Part shown: piece after piece, positions 1 through 10,083 of the stretch
Position numbering within the stretch: the stretch's first letter is position 1
How the letters are laid out: each line of letters begins with the position of its first letter
From: Phytomonas francai
Taxonomy: Eukaryota; Euglenozoa; Kinetoplastea; Trypanosomatida; Trypanosomatidae
Assembly: GCA_001766655.1 (NCBI GenBank)
Contig: MJCC01000001.1
Location: 1,970,364 to 2,034,363, forward strand
Direction: 5' to 3'
Length of the DNA stretch: 64,000 bases
Notes under the pieces: generated by a model
Database searches by the model: none
What the model was told of the DNA's origin: nothing
What the model saw: only the letters and a program-made list of their open reading frames with translations
Made by a program: the position numbers and the translations under genes

Positions 1-670
1 GTCGCATGTATTAGGTGCACAACGCTCATATTCGTAAACTAAAAAGAGGTCAGTAGCTACATCAAAAAAATATATAATAATAATACAAAGGATTTCAACA
101 TGAATACAATGAAAAAAGAACGTATGTGATGCTGCTTAATCCTTTTCAAAAGTGATATCTTTAAGTAGCCTAACCAACTTATGAACAAACTTCTGTCACA
201 TTGAAAAAAAAAAGAAACAAGGGAAAGACATAGATATCTATTTTTCTACAAAAGAAAAAGCCACGTAGAAACTCTTAACCCGTGTAGTGTGTTGCCGCTT
301 GATATGGAATCAGCGATTCATGGACAGAATATATATACAAACAATATTAGTTTATGGGCATGGAAAAGTAAAATATCACAAATGCCCCAAACTAACATCC
401 ATCTTTCCCTTTTCCATTGTGCTTCTAACTCCTTTACTAAAAAGGCAATATCAGGGGTGAAAGTTACTATGATGCATTTCCCAGAATTAGAAGGAACCCT
501 TGGCAATATATATAGTCTTACGCTTAAAACGATTGATAACTATATCATAAATATTCGTGCACGTTTTTATACCTATAGGCTTATAGGAAAGTCAGGACTC
601 TAGGGGAAATATCTTTTTAAAAAAATTTCAGTCTGGATGATTCGACAGCGCCGGCTGTTTGTCCTTTTCC
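1..670. other. Intergenic, left edge
   Basis: AT-rich DNA with no convincing gene. Read on the minus strand, a pyrimidine tract at about 202-228 is followed by an AG, so it may be the splice acceptor of a gene lying beyond the left edge. Confidence 0.5.
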
Positions 671-3187
671 CTATGAGATTGCTCCTCCAAGAGGACCCTT
701 AGCTTCTTTGCGCTGCTTGATATACCTAATTACGCAGCGTGCGGCCAGGTTCTCCAGAATATCATGTTCTGGAACACCGAAGACGGTTACCAAGCGCTTA
801 AATATGTTGATCCGTTCTGGCATTTCAAGGGGTCTGAAGAGCAGCTTGTAGCATGAAAAGAAATAATAAATAATTAGCCTCACTTTCTTGAACTCAAGCT
901 TTACAGTGACCGCCTGCCTCCCAAAGGCGCTCTGTAGAGCTGCATTCTGCCAGGTGGGGATGTTCGGGTGGAGCAGTAGCATTGATACGGCATCATTTTC
1001 GTAGGAAGCGATTGTAAGAGTTTGCCGGGGTATGGAAGACACGAGGGGCTGTAGGTTACTACCACTGGAGACTGAAACGTTTGGGTCGTTAACTTGCACG
1101 TCAACTCTCATAGTGCTGGTTGAGTGGACATCCTCGTGCATCTGGGTGCATGCAAACTGCCCGTTTTCAGTATGTGTCCCATCACATGGTTTTAGGGGTG
1201 ATAAGCGAGAATTGGGCTCAATACATACCATGGCTGCCTCCGATTCGAAAACGTTTTTAGCGTCTTGCAGTTGGCTCGATTTATGTAAAGAAATAAATTT
1301 ATCCATACTCTCTTTTGGGTTCCCTTCCCATTCGCTGAATGCAGAAGAGCATTGGGACAGCCGTTTAGATTCATTTTGATCAGCTAGGTTGTTAACACAA
1401 CCACTGGGTACTCCCTCTTTAGTAGTGTCCATTAGGTTCAGCGATTGCTGGTAGTAGCTGCTGCCTGACGGTTCTAGCGAAGACATTTTCTTCTTGACAG
1501 CCATCGGAGTACCTCTTTCAAGCCCACATTTAGTCGCTGAGGAATTTGGCATAGCCATCCTAAAGGAGCCCTCAAACGGGAAACAATTAATGAAATACAA
1601 AGGCCCCTTAATATCTTTTATGACGGTACTACAAACATACGCTACCGTGGAAAAGGCAACACTTGTCCTCTTCAGAGCCTCCTTCGCTGACTCGCTGAGG
1701 GTTATCACATTGGGGACTGCAAACATCCACATACGTCCGCCATAAACAACATCTGGGCCATCGTACAGGTAGCCGCTGCTAGCGTAAGGGTTAGGTCTGA
1801 CCGAGGCATCCACACACCAGTGCACGGCGTAGGCCAGCAGCAGCTGGCCCTCCTCCCCAAACAAACCTTGCATCGACTTGTCAATGGGCCGGCACCGCAG
1901 CTCACTCATTATAGCGAAGGCCATGCGAACGGCATCATCGACCCTTCGAAACACATACGAATGTGTATAGGGCTGCAGCTGCTGGCTGGAATATGCATGA
2001 GAGAGTTTGGCATGCTTAGCTAAAATTGTATTTAACTTCTCCGTGATAATGTCCATCTCTTTAGAGTTCAAACTCCAAAGGTTTTCACCATTAGTTGGAC
2101 CTAATACAAAAATCGCAAAGGGTGCTGCCTTAGGCGCATCCTTGAGCTCGTCGTGCTCCTGCGTACAAAAGATGATAAGAGCACTCAGAACAGCAAATAG
2201 AACGACACATGCCAACAAAATGACTGAAAGCAAAATGGTCACAGTTGCATTAGTGGCAATTAGATCTAAATGGTGCGTCTTTACGGCCAGAGTAAATGCA
2301 AAGCTGTGTAGAAGAGGCAAATTACCCGTGCTAGTACGGATGAAGTCGTCTATCTCTTCCTTAGTTCGATTGCCCAGAGATGACGCCACTTCGACTACCG
2401 TCCCATTCTGATACATGGAGTAAAGGAGATAATCCATACCCTCTGCCTTCATATGCTTATCAAGTGCAGTATCGCGTATGATATCGCTCACATTGAGGCT
2501 GATTGTCACAAACCCCCAGAAATTTTCCTCAAGTGACAAATTTGATTCGTTTCCTGACGCATTGTAGACAGGCTGGCATATCTGAATCGTCCACAGCTTC
2601 TCCCCCGAAGGAAGTTGGGTGTGCCACGGACCGTTGAATGTGGAACTACCCAAGAGCATGGTCTGTTTCGGTGTGGGGCCAAATATATCTTGATAATAGC
2701 TTTCTGAAAACATGTCTATGCCCTCGATAATCTCATTACGGGGGTATGTAAAGCTTACCGCGCCACCTGGTGAAACTGTCTGTAAGACAATGGTTGGGTT
2801 TTCCCGTGCAATCGAGGAAGCAAGAATAGGAAACTTTGGAAAAAGTTGGCCCCTCACCCGCACATCCGGTGGGTCCGAGATGTTTGGCAACGTCTTAAGA
2901 TCACTCATTATGTAACCTTCAAAATTATTTGAGGCCGTAAGGGCGCCAATCATGACGTCGCGAAACCTTGCCGACCATATATCTTCAATTGCATTTTCCC
3001 TTCTCCGTGCCTTAAGTTCATTATCGTAGTCTTTGTTGTGCATCACGATCAGCGACGCAGTAGCCCCAGAAAATAGTATGAGAAGACATAATATAAAGGC
3101 TATGGCAAAAAGTTTCCACCGCAATGATTGGTGTTTGGAACTCAAACAACTATTTAAGAATTGCTTTGTGTATCCACCACTTCTCAT
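671..3187 (-). CDS. Transmembrane receptor-like protein with degenerate nucleotide-cyclase domain
   Basis: 838 aa with an ATG start. One hydrophobic segment lies near residues 26-50 and a second near 315-343, separated by about 265 residues with N-glycosylation-type Asn-X-Ser/Thr sites, as in a Cache/CHASE-like sensor held outside the membrane. The cytoplasmic part begins like a class III nucleotide cyclase (IFVLGPTNGENLW where active enzymes have a metal-binding Asp in FTDIQGST), and YDGPDVVYGGRMW matches the later YYGxxxNxAAR segment. The metal-binding aspartates and the catalytic Asn/Arg are not kept, so cyclase activity is unlikely. The rest is low-complexity Ser-rich sequence and a basic tail. 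The architecture resembles trypanosomatid receptor cyclases in topology only; ligand and partner are unknown. It is the last gene of the minus-strand cluster in the window and ends in TAG. Confidence 0.6.
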   Translation of the reverse strand: MRSGGYTKQFLNSCLSSKHQSLRWKLFAIAFILCLLILFSGATASLIVMHNKDYDNELKARRRENAIEDIWSARFRDVMIGALTASNNFEGYIMSDLKTLPNISDPPDVRVRGQLFPKFPILASSIARENPTIVLQTVSPGGAVSFTYPRNEIIEGIDMFSESYYQDIFGPTPKQTMLLGSSTFNGPWHTQLPSGEKLWTIQICQPVYNASGNESNLSLEENFWGFVTISLNVSDIIRDTALDKHMKAEGMDYLLYSMYQNGTVVEVASSLGNRTKEEIDDFIRTSTGNLPLLHSFAFTLAVKTHHLDLIATNATVTILLSVILLACVVLFAVLSALIIFCTQEHDELKDAPKAAPFAIFVLGPTNGENLWSLNSKEMDIITEKLNTILAKHAKLSHAYSSQQLQPYTHSYVFRRVDDAVRMAFAIMSELRCRPIDKSMQGLFGEEGQLLLAYAVHWCVDASVRPNPYASSGYLYDGPDVVYGGRMWMFAVPNVITLSESAKEALKRTSVAFSTVAYVCSTVIKDIKGPLYFINCFPFEGSFRMAMPNSSATKCGLERGTPMAVKKKMSSLEPSGSSYYQQSLNLMDTTKEGVPSGCVNNLADQNESKRLSQCSSAFSEWEGNPKESMDKFISLHKSSQLQDAKNVFESEAAMVCIEPNSRLSPLKPCDGTHTENGQFACTQMHEDVHSTSTMRVDVQVNDPNVSVSSGSNLQPLVSSIPRQTLTIASYENDAVSMLLLHPNIPTWQNAALQSAFGRQAVTVKLEFKKVRLIIYYFFSCYKLLFRPLEMPERINIFKRLVTVFGVPEHDILENLAARCVIRYIKQRKEAKGPLGGAIS

Positions 3188-3807
3188 AATTGCTAATTTA
3201 TACGCAATTATTCCTTTGAAAATCCAAAATTCACAGCAAAAACAACAAATTTAAAAGCAAAGATTTGCATAATAATGCAAATCAAGTATGTTGCTATTAT
3301 CAAAAATAACAGAAAAATACCTCAAAACGCAAAAGATATGATCACTCAAATTTTAATTTTTCCCCTTTTAGATGTTTCTTGTTACTCCTAATCGCTGCAT
3401 TTAGTATTTTAAAAAAAAACAGTCATGAAAGAGGAAGATGCAATGAAAAATAGAAATATTTATTTCATACAAACAAAAAGGAGTTCAGCAAACTAGGAAT
3501 TACCCTTCAAGAAGGGGAAAAACGCTCTTAGCGTGTTTTCCTCCATCGCAGCCACCAATACATACTAGCAACAGCACGTATGCATATTCTCTTATGTATG
3601 AGTACCCCTACAGTTTAAAAAGGAGTGTGAAACCCATAAACACCGCTATTTCACGTGACAATAATTCAAATTAATTTCCTTCTATGAGGAGGGAAACAAA
3701 AAATGAACGGAAAAACAACCCAAGGAGCGAATACAAGGTCCGTGATTATGAGAAAAAATGGTAAGGCTGCACTACTGAGGGCTCCTTGCTCACCAACTAA
3801 AAGCTGC

Positions 3808-3845
<38 letters not shown>

Positions 3846-4070
3846 AAAGGACAGCATCTTTCATTTAGCCAGTTGCTGCATTTGGCACGCAGCACCATAG
3901 TAAAACTGGTAGTAGAATGCAATTACTCTGTTAAAGCCTATACATAGGTTATACATACACGTACTATATAGCTTTTTATATAGGTTTATATTCACGCAGA
4001 AACATTTTCATTTTCAGAACATTCTTTTTCTTTAAGCTACCTAACGCTGTAATCACATTTTTGTGCTGTA
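3188..4070. other. Intergenic, CRK12-like to cyclase-like
   Basis: No gene seen. Purine-rich plus-strand stretches near 3420-3480 and 3680-3730 are pyrimidine tracts on the minus strand and could supply the splice acceptor of the cyclase-like gene. A (TA)n tract lies at 3814-3843. Confidence 0.5.
3814..3843. repeat. (TA)n dinucleotide tract
   Basis: Uninterrupted AT alternation of about 30 bases in the 3' flank of the CRK12-like kinase gene; one of four such tracts, all intergenic. Confidence 0.95.
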
Positions 4071-7000
4071 TTACGATTTTGGCTTGATGTGACTGTCGTG
4101 AAACCCCTGAAGCTTCGTCGCAAGGCCACTCTGGACCCGCTCCAACCTTTCCTTGAGTTCTCGTTCATTTCCCACTCTTTTGTCGTCAAAGCAGTTACTA
4201 TTCAAGGAAGAAAATCTTCCCGGGTAAGGAATGTTCTGTGGAGAACCGACAAAACCCAACTGAGTCGCATTCTCGTCATCTAACAATTCAAAGAAGGGCA
4301 TGCCCAGTAGCTGAGTGGCGGTGGGTCGGCACCGCGGGTCGTACTGAAATATTGAGCACAGTACATCTAAACATGCCGGGGAAGGCAGCAGAAGAGGGGG
4401 TTGCGGAGAGTGCGAGGAGGAAGGTGCAAGTACAGAAGAACTCTGCCATCGTCGTGTGTACTCTACTCGGCGATTCTCCATCTCGGCAATAAACCAGCGA
4501 CGAAAGCCGCCATACTGTGTGTACAAAAAACTAGGCTCAAAAAGTGCCTCCAGTCGCACCGTGGAGGGGCTGCTATTACTAAATAGCTTTGAATAAGTAC
4601 CGTATGTCGAACCTGAATCAATACGCTCCTTTATTTTTTGAAGATGTTTGAGGTGGCTACATGTTTCTGCTGGAAAGGCGTCAGACGAAACCTGCGTGAT
4701 AGGTCCAAGTACTTCAGCAATCAAGGCGAGCTGTTCCAACTCTATCTCAGAACTACGACTGTAACGCGTAGCACGTTCCTGCTCATCCGCGCTCCGGCGC
4801 TTGTAGAATGGTGGGTGGCGCAGAAAGATCTGAGCAAGAAAACAACCAATGGACCACACATCAACCTTCGTGTTGTAAATTACACTCCCAAGCAGCATCT
4901 CTGGCGGACGGTAAGACAAGTTAATCATGCTGGGTGTCAGAGCGGCTCTACCAGAGTCCTCAAAGGCGCACAGGCCAAAATCTGTCAACTTCACCACACC
5001 ATCCCTCATAAGAAGGACGTTGTCCGACTTGATATCTCGATGAATGATGCCCATGGCATGCAACTTCTTGGCAGCTATCACAAGGCTTCGGAAAATATAA
5101 GCAATCTCGGGTAAAACAAAGGGAAAATGACGCGCAAGAAGCCCGGCCACGCTACTGGAAGCGTAGTTGAAAACCAGAAAAATATCGTGAGCGCCCTCCC
5201 GCGATACGAGCACATCCCGCAACGTAATCATCTCCTTGAGTGGATCCTCTTCAGCTCTGGCACCGGAAGAATGGACCTCTTGACGGTCGTTTTTTACCGT
5301 CAATGGATGCTCACTGCTCTCGCCACGGATAGCCTCCTTTGCGAGTCGGGCACGCTGCCGATTGATGTGCTGTAGCGCAATCACCTCCCGTAGTGAGGTG
5401 TATGGGAACCCATCCAGACCACGCAACACCTTCAGCCTCTTCAGAGCTACCATATCGTTTGTGCGCTTGTCAGTGCCTATATAGACTACCCCATAAACAC
5501 CCTCACTTATCTTTCGATTCAGCTCGTAGTGGTCTTCAAGGACTCGCTTGATCATGCTGATATCAATCTTAGGAGGAACAGAGGGAAGTGGCACCCGTGT
5601 AACCCGATGTCTTCGGCACGGTGTGTCCGTAGCAGAGTGATGAATGCTAGGGGTGGGAGTCGGAGTGATCATTCGCAACATTGTCGATATAGGGGAGGAT
5701 GGTGAGAGGATCCCGCTTGGTTGGGTGGGCTGCACAGATTCCGTTGTAGGAAAAGATTGAGCATCCAATTGTGCAATGCTTCGAGAGCAAGTTGCAGTGG
5801 GGGCCGTCATATAGACCGGCGAAAAAGCAGTCATCTTTGCGGGGGTCGTGATAGCCGTTGCTGGAACCAGTGCATTTCCTACTCCCGTGTCCTGAGATCC
5901 CTGCGCTCCATAGGGACTAAACATAGTGGAGGAGCCACTGGGCCCAGCCACGTTGTTTACAAAATTTGACTCCTTATCCTCAACAGCGCTTACGTTAAAG
6001 CCCAGAGACAGCGTTCGCCTTCGAGGCGGCAGCAGAATAGAAGAGTTGGGAATGCTGAAATTGCTGTCTATGCCATTGTCGTTTTGATTTTTCCCCTTAT
6101 TATCAGTTTGACCGAATTCCCCCGTATTTGTACTGCTAACTTCAAGGAGAGGTGCCATTGTCTCAGCAGCAAGGGGAAAAGTTAGGTCATCACCCTGCTG
6201 GTTCAATATCTCCCTGTCACGCACTTCTTCTTTCTTTTCACCATAATTTGTGTCTTTATTTTGCTTGGGGTTCGAAAGGCAAAGGCGAAAATGACGCCTC
6301 GGATTCTCAGTCTCTTGTTCCAACATAGCTTTTTCATGAGAATCACCGGAAGCAACAAAAGGGGCAGTGAACACAGTTTCCGCATTTGTATTACCAGCGC
6401 TGCTAGTTGATGTACCCGTGGGTGTTTGCGTCAGACGAAAAGAACGCGATTGATACACGCCAGAGGCGTAGTGGTGTAGTTTGGCGTCATGAGCGCTCAA
6501 CTCCTTCATCTCATCTACTTCCTTCACCACACTAACACCGTTGGTTATATTTGGTTCAAGCACATTACCACTGGTCTCTTCCAACTTTCTCACCAAAGTC
6601 CCCTCCCTATTGCTCTTGGATAAAAGATCTACCTTATCCACAGTCGCAGGATCATGACTTGCCTGAAAATGAAGGGGGTCGACATGAAGGGAAGCCCGCG
6701 ACACGGGGCCACTGTTGACAGGCTGTTGCGGATGTTGAGGTATCCCACTAGTGATATCTGAGTCGATAACACAAAACACCGTTTTGGACGCCGCACTGGC
6801 CGAAGGGACCTGCGGTGAACCCCTTGATATAATGTTCCCTACCTTTGTCTCAACCTCCGATTCGGTCTCTTTAACCAACGTAGCTGTGGCGCCAAACAGC
6901 TCCTTGTTATCAACTGTAGATTGGGCCTGATTAAAAACTTGTATTTCCTGCAGTGGTGAGGGCTCAAGAAGGAAACAAGTATTCTCTCTTACTCCCTGTT

Positions 7001-7484
7001 GATAAACAAGTTGGCTGTCCCGTGCTCCCGTACCTACTTCTTCTACCACCCCTCGACTGTTCTCTCCTGTCTCCCCACCCTTTACGATTTCATGTTCCAC
7101 TACCTCCCTTAGATCTCTGCCAACTATGAGCCGCCTCCGCCGGTGGGTTCGTCGCTCCTCCCAGTCTTGTCGTGTGTTGCATGCAGTTTGACTACCGAGA
7201 AGCCTTTGCATTGCCTTGGACACACGAGTGCCCGCGTTACTCTGGGGGGATGGGGTAACACTATCAGTCTCATCGATAGTGGTGCTCACTCCGGAAATGA
7301 CAGAGGAGGGAATCCATGTGGGGGGGAGTCCTGATGTTGCTGCATTGTGCGAGAAGGTCAATGGGTTTCCTACTTCCCGCAGTGTGCCCATCAGAATTTT
7401 GTATTCCTCCTCCGTCATTTCATCATGAGCAACGGACGCTGTCGCCGAGTTCAGGTTAACATTGACGTCTTCATTACTGGGCAT
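4071..7484 (-). CDS. CRK12: Cdc2-related protein kinase, CRK12-like
   Basis: 1137 aa. Residues 1-640 are a Ser/Thr/Pro-rich, probably disordered extension with many SP/TP sites. A CDK-type catalytic domain follows: glycine loop near 659-667 (SEGVYGVV), lysine 682, C-helix SLRE at 697-700 in place of PSTAIRE, HRD at 815-817, DFG at 835-837, and RPPEM near 859-863 preceded by an activation-loop Thr850. All catalytic residues are present. A hydrophilic insert of about 50 residues (708-757) sits after the C-helix, and another insert (about 1010-1035) sits in the C-lobe. The very long N-terminus and position near HslU and BILBO1 match, from memory, CRK12 of T. brucei, an essential cyclin-dependent kinase acting with cyclin CYC9. 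CRK9 is the main alternative, since it also has inserts. CDK family is near certain; the CRK12 assignment is inference. Confidence 0.75.
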   Translation of the reverse strand: MPSNEDVNVNLNSATASVAHDEMTEEEYKILMGTLREVGNPLTFSHNAATSGLPPTWIPSSVISGVSTTIDETDSVTPSPQSNAGTRVSKAMQRLLGSQTACNTRQDWEERRTHRRRRLIVGRDLREVVEHEIVKGGETGENSRGVVEEVGTGARDSQLVYQQGVRENTCFLLEPSPLQEIQVFNQAQSTVDNKELFGATATLVKETESEVETKVGNIISRGSPQVPSASAASKTVFCVIDSDITSGIPQHPQQPVNSGPVSRASLHVDPLHFQASHDPATVDKVDLLSKSNREGTLVRKLEETSGNVLEPNITNGVSVVKEVDEMKELSAHDAKLHHYASGVYQSRSFRLTQTPTGTSTSSAGNTNAETVFTAPFVASGDSHEKAMLEQETENPRRHFRLCLSNPKQNKDTNYGEKKEEVRDREILNQQGDDLTFPLAAETMAPLLEVSSTNTGEFGQTDNKGKNQNDNGIDSNFSIPNSSILLPPRRRTLSLGFNVSAVEDKESNFVNNVAGPSGSSTMFSPYGAQGSQDTGVGNALVPATAITTPAKMTAFSPVYMTAPTATCSRSIAQLDAQSFPTTESVQPTQPSGILSPSSPISTMLRMITPTPTPSIHHSATDTPCRRHRVTRVPLPSVPPKIDISMIKRVLEDHYELNRKISEGVYGVVYIGTDKRTNDMVALKRLKVLRGLDGFPYTSLREVIALQHINRQRARLAKEAIRGESSEHPLTVKNDRQEVHSSGARAEEDPLKEMITLRDVLVSREGAHDIFLVFNYASSSVAGLLARHFPFVLPEIAYIFRSLVIAAKKLHAMGIIHRDIKSDNVLLMRDGVVKLTDFGLCAFEDSGRAALTPSMINLSYRPPEMLLGSVIYNTKVDVWSIGCFLAQIFLRHPPFYKRRSADEQERATRYSRSSEIELEQLALIAEVLGPITQVSSDAFPAETCSHLKHLQKIKERIDSGSTYGTYSKLFSNSSPSTVRLEALFEPSFLYTQYGGFRRWFIAEMENRRVEYTRRWQSSSVLAPSSSHSPQPPLLLPSPACLDVLCSIFQYDPRCRPTATQLLGMPFFELLDDENATQLGFVGSPQNIPYPGRFSSLNSNCFDDKRVGNERELKERLERVQSGLATKLQGFHDSHIKPKS

Positions 7485-8343
7485 GGAAGTCTGTGCTGCA
7501 CTCTCCTTATTAATTTCAAATTTCTACTCACCCCCCTCCAAGAACTATGCCTCTTCACCCTTTACCAAAAGTATGTGTTAGCCTTAAATAAAATACGTTG
7601 GTGTAAAGGAAAGAGGATTAGTATGAGTCACTTAGTTTTCCTGTCTCTTGCTTAACGCGAGTATAGAGGACTTTCTGATGCAAATGATCCCCTTTCTATC
7701 TATATTTTATCTCCCCTTCCCTCCCCTCCCCAACTATCTGGGACTGTGAAAAGAACACAAGTGCTACCAAGATTAATGACCATTTTTATTGTGCCTATCG
7801 ATGTATCTTTTAATAAGATGCCTCAATATATTACTCTCTCTCTCTCTCTTAAAGCTATTCGAAATTCACTTTTTGTTTACGTTTGGAACAGAGTCTATAA
7901 TAAAAATGAACTAGTCCCAAGCACTCAAGAAAATTATAATAAAAATGTAGCAGCACTCAGATATTAATAAAAGCGATGAATAGAAATTTTCACTCTTTGT
8001 CGACCGTTTACCATATTCCAGAGCTCTCTAAAATGAAGACGTAGTAAGTGAAAGGAGAACAGAAGTAAAAAGGGTAGCACGCAGAACCCTATACCTGTTT
8101 CCGATGCATCCAAAAGAATGTATTCTATAAAGGAAAAAATGGATGCATTACTCATTAACCGGATTAACATTTACCCCATTCCTTTTGTTAATTTTATTAA
8201 TAGTAAAAGAGTTGGCAAATGTCGTTATGTGGTTAGTACTTTCCCGTAGGTGTCCTTTCGGAGGGAATTTGATGCCCACATGTATTACTTCCCTATCTCT
8301 TCCACATATACTGTCTCACGTTACAGTCGATTTAAAGTGTCGA
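7485..8343. other. Intergenic, no firm gene
   Basis: A (CT)n stretch lies near 7833-7850. An ATG-started 68-codon frame (7964-8170, minus strand) with one hydrophobic segment is open here, but no pyrimidine tract lies upstream on that strand; it is not accepted as a gene. Confidence 0.4.
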
Positions 8344-9039
8344 TTACTCCGTTTGTAGAGGGTGGTAACCATGACCACCAAAAAGGCTGGCGTTACCCAT
8401 CCCAAGACTCACCCCACTCAAATTGAAGCACATGGCTATGTCAACCTCATCTTTTTCTTGTGCTTGGTCGCCTTCGTAGAGATGGTTGTGCCCATCGTGT
8501 TCGTTGGAGGCGTTGCTGCCAGTACTACAGGAAGATGAACATGTGTTATCTGACCCTAAATGCTCGCGCAGTACCCTGTCCATGTAAATTTCATCCTCTC
8601 TGTGATAATCCTGACACCCTTGAGGCGCCCTATTGTTGCGTGTACTGTCACTCCCATGAAAAAGATTGCGACCATATTTTTCATCCTCATCAGCCCACGT
8701 ACTTCTTATGCGCTCCGCCGCAACCTCAAGATCATCCAAAGCATTGACTATCTTTAGTGAAACCTGAAGGTCATTGTAAGAGAGCTTAACAGCTCCTGTG
8801 CCGTCCGATGCTGCTTGCATGTCACTCTCACATTCTCCTTGCTGTTGATGCTGAGCTTGATGTCTCTGCAAAATCACTGGGATCACAGCCGCCAACATGC
8901 AGCGGTTCCACAAAGGCAATTTTTTAAATTCCGTGATAACTTCACTATCAGAGTCCTCAAAGAAGACTGCAGCAGAACTAGCTAGCTTCTCAGTGATCCT
9001 TCCAAACGGCATCAGCCGAGCCTCATAGACAAAACTCAT
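8344..9039 (-). CDS. Conserved-looking protein of unknown function (231 aa)
   Basis: I do not recognise this protein. The frame is open from an ATG for 231 codons. The N-terminal 60 residues look globular (hydrophobic helices around residues 10-62), followed by a Gln/His-rich linker, a second helical block near 82-112 (LSYNDLQVSLKIVNALDDLEV) and a hydrophilic tail rich in Asp, Asn, Ser and His. There is no signal peptide or membrane segment. The mix of codons and ordered hydrophobic blocks argues for a real gene. It lies in the correct strand and order between the membrane-anchored 644-aa protein and the kinase. Confidence 0.7.
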   Translation of the reverse strand: MSFVYEARLMPFGRITEKLASSAAVFFEDSDSEVITEFKKLPLWNRCMLAAVIPVILQRHQAQHQQQGECESDMQAASDGTGAVKLSYNDLQVSLKIVNALDDLEVAAERIRSTWADEDEKYGRNLFHGSDSTRNNRAPQGCQDYHREDEIYMDRVLREHLGSDNTCSSSCSTGSNASNEHDGHNHLYEGDQAQEKDEVDIAMCFNLSGVSLGMGNASLFGGHGYHPLQTE

Positions 9040-9377
9040 CGAGTGTGCCTACCAAGATAGAAAAGATGTCACCTTTTGTAAGATGAGTCTATTAAATCTC
9101 TTGAAAGTCTTGAGACACGTAGAATAAGCAGAAGACGATGATCTAAAGAATATATACACATATACTTCTCTACTTATTTTCACACCGTTTTTCAGTGAAC
9201 ATTATATTTTTCATCTAGAAGTTGCTATGGAAGACACAAAATGAAAAGCGTAATCCAGGTTGTGAAATCAACCGAGTAAATATAGGCAATAAAGTCCATA
9301 TTCTAGGGCAGGCACCAGATTTTGGGTCACCCCTCAAAAAAAAATTACTTTCAGTAAAGTTCCGATACTCACATTAG
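9040..9377. other. Intergenic
   Basis: AT-rich, no supported feature. Confidence 0.4.
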
Positions 9378-9716
9378 CTAATGGTCCTCATTATGTGTTG
9401 AACAATTTCTGCACGAGGCGTTACACCTTGAAAAGGCTTCTACAAATGTGTTAGTAGATTTACCCTTAGAAATCAGCATAAAGGCTGAAATGATACTATC
9501 GTTCAGAGACGTCGTGAATGCTTTATTGCAGAGTTTAGCATATTCTTTCCTTAGCTAGTAGTGAGCAGATTCGATGAATGTCTTCAAATACGAACACACT
9601 ATACAAAAGAGGAGTCTATACAACTCTATTTAAAATGCATTATGAACTAAAGCTGTAAAACCTTCCTCGGGAACGAGAGAAGGCAGAAGTCTAACCAATA
9701 TTTTATCATTGTCCAT
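9378..9716 (-). pseudogene. 113-codon coding-like frame with two internal stops
   Basis: Starting at an ATG at 9716, one single frame reads 113 codons to a TAG at 9378-9380 and contains only two internal stops, a TAA after 28 codons (VHNAF then stop then IELYRLL) and a TAG about 24 codons later. The residues look like real protein: hydrophobic helix-like blocks, a 58-codon open C-terminal part, and a Cys-rich end (SRCNASCRNC). AT-rich non-coding DNA would be expected to have several more stops. I do not recognise the family. It may be a recently dead small gene, with both stops one transition away from Gln codons. A chance frame remains possible. Confidence 0.4.
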
Positions 9717-10083
9717 AGTAAATCTAAGTTGTGAGCATTGTCTAACCTGAATAATCTATAAACCTTAAGTGTCAGTGAATTTTAAGAAAAAATTGCAGCG
9801 GATCTGTTTAGAGAACCTTAGCAATTGTGCCTATGTAACAAAGTAGTATCTTTTACCAAATCTGCGACGTTAATAGTTGAATTATTGTCCTTTTCAAAAT
9901 GAATTGAGAATAAATAAGTAAAAAACTAAAGGAAAAACAGTGCGTGTAAACAGATTTTCCTCCCACGTGAGCATTCCAAACTTCTACTGTGGTCCATTTC
10001 TTTAAGAATGCTGATGTTGTTCACGGTAATCCCGCAAATAAAGTAAAAAATGTTCAGCTTTCCCAAAAGTATATTTTATTCTT
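9717..10083. other. Intergenic
   Basis: AT-rich, no supported feature. Confidence 0.4.

Noticed and set aside
7964..8170. 68-aa minus-strand ORF with a hydrophobic segment
   Set aside because: Upstream minus-strand DNA is A-rich, so no splice acceptor; no homology recognised.
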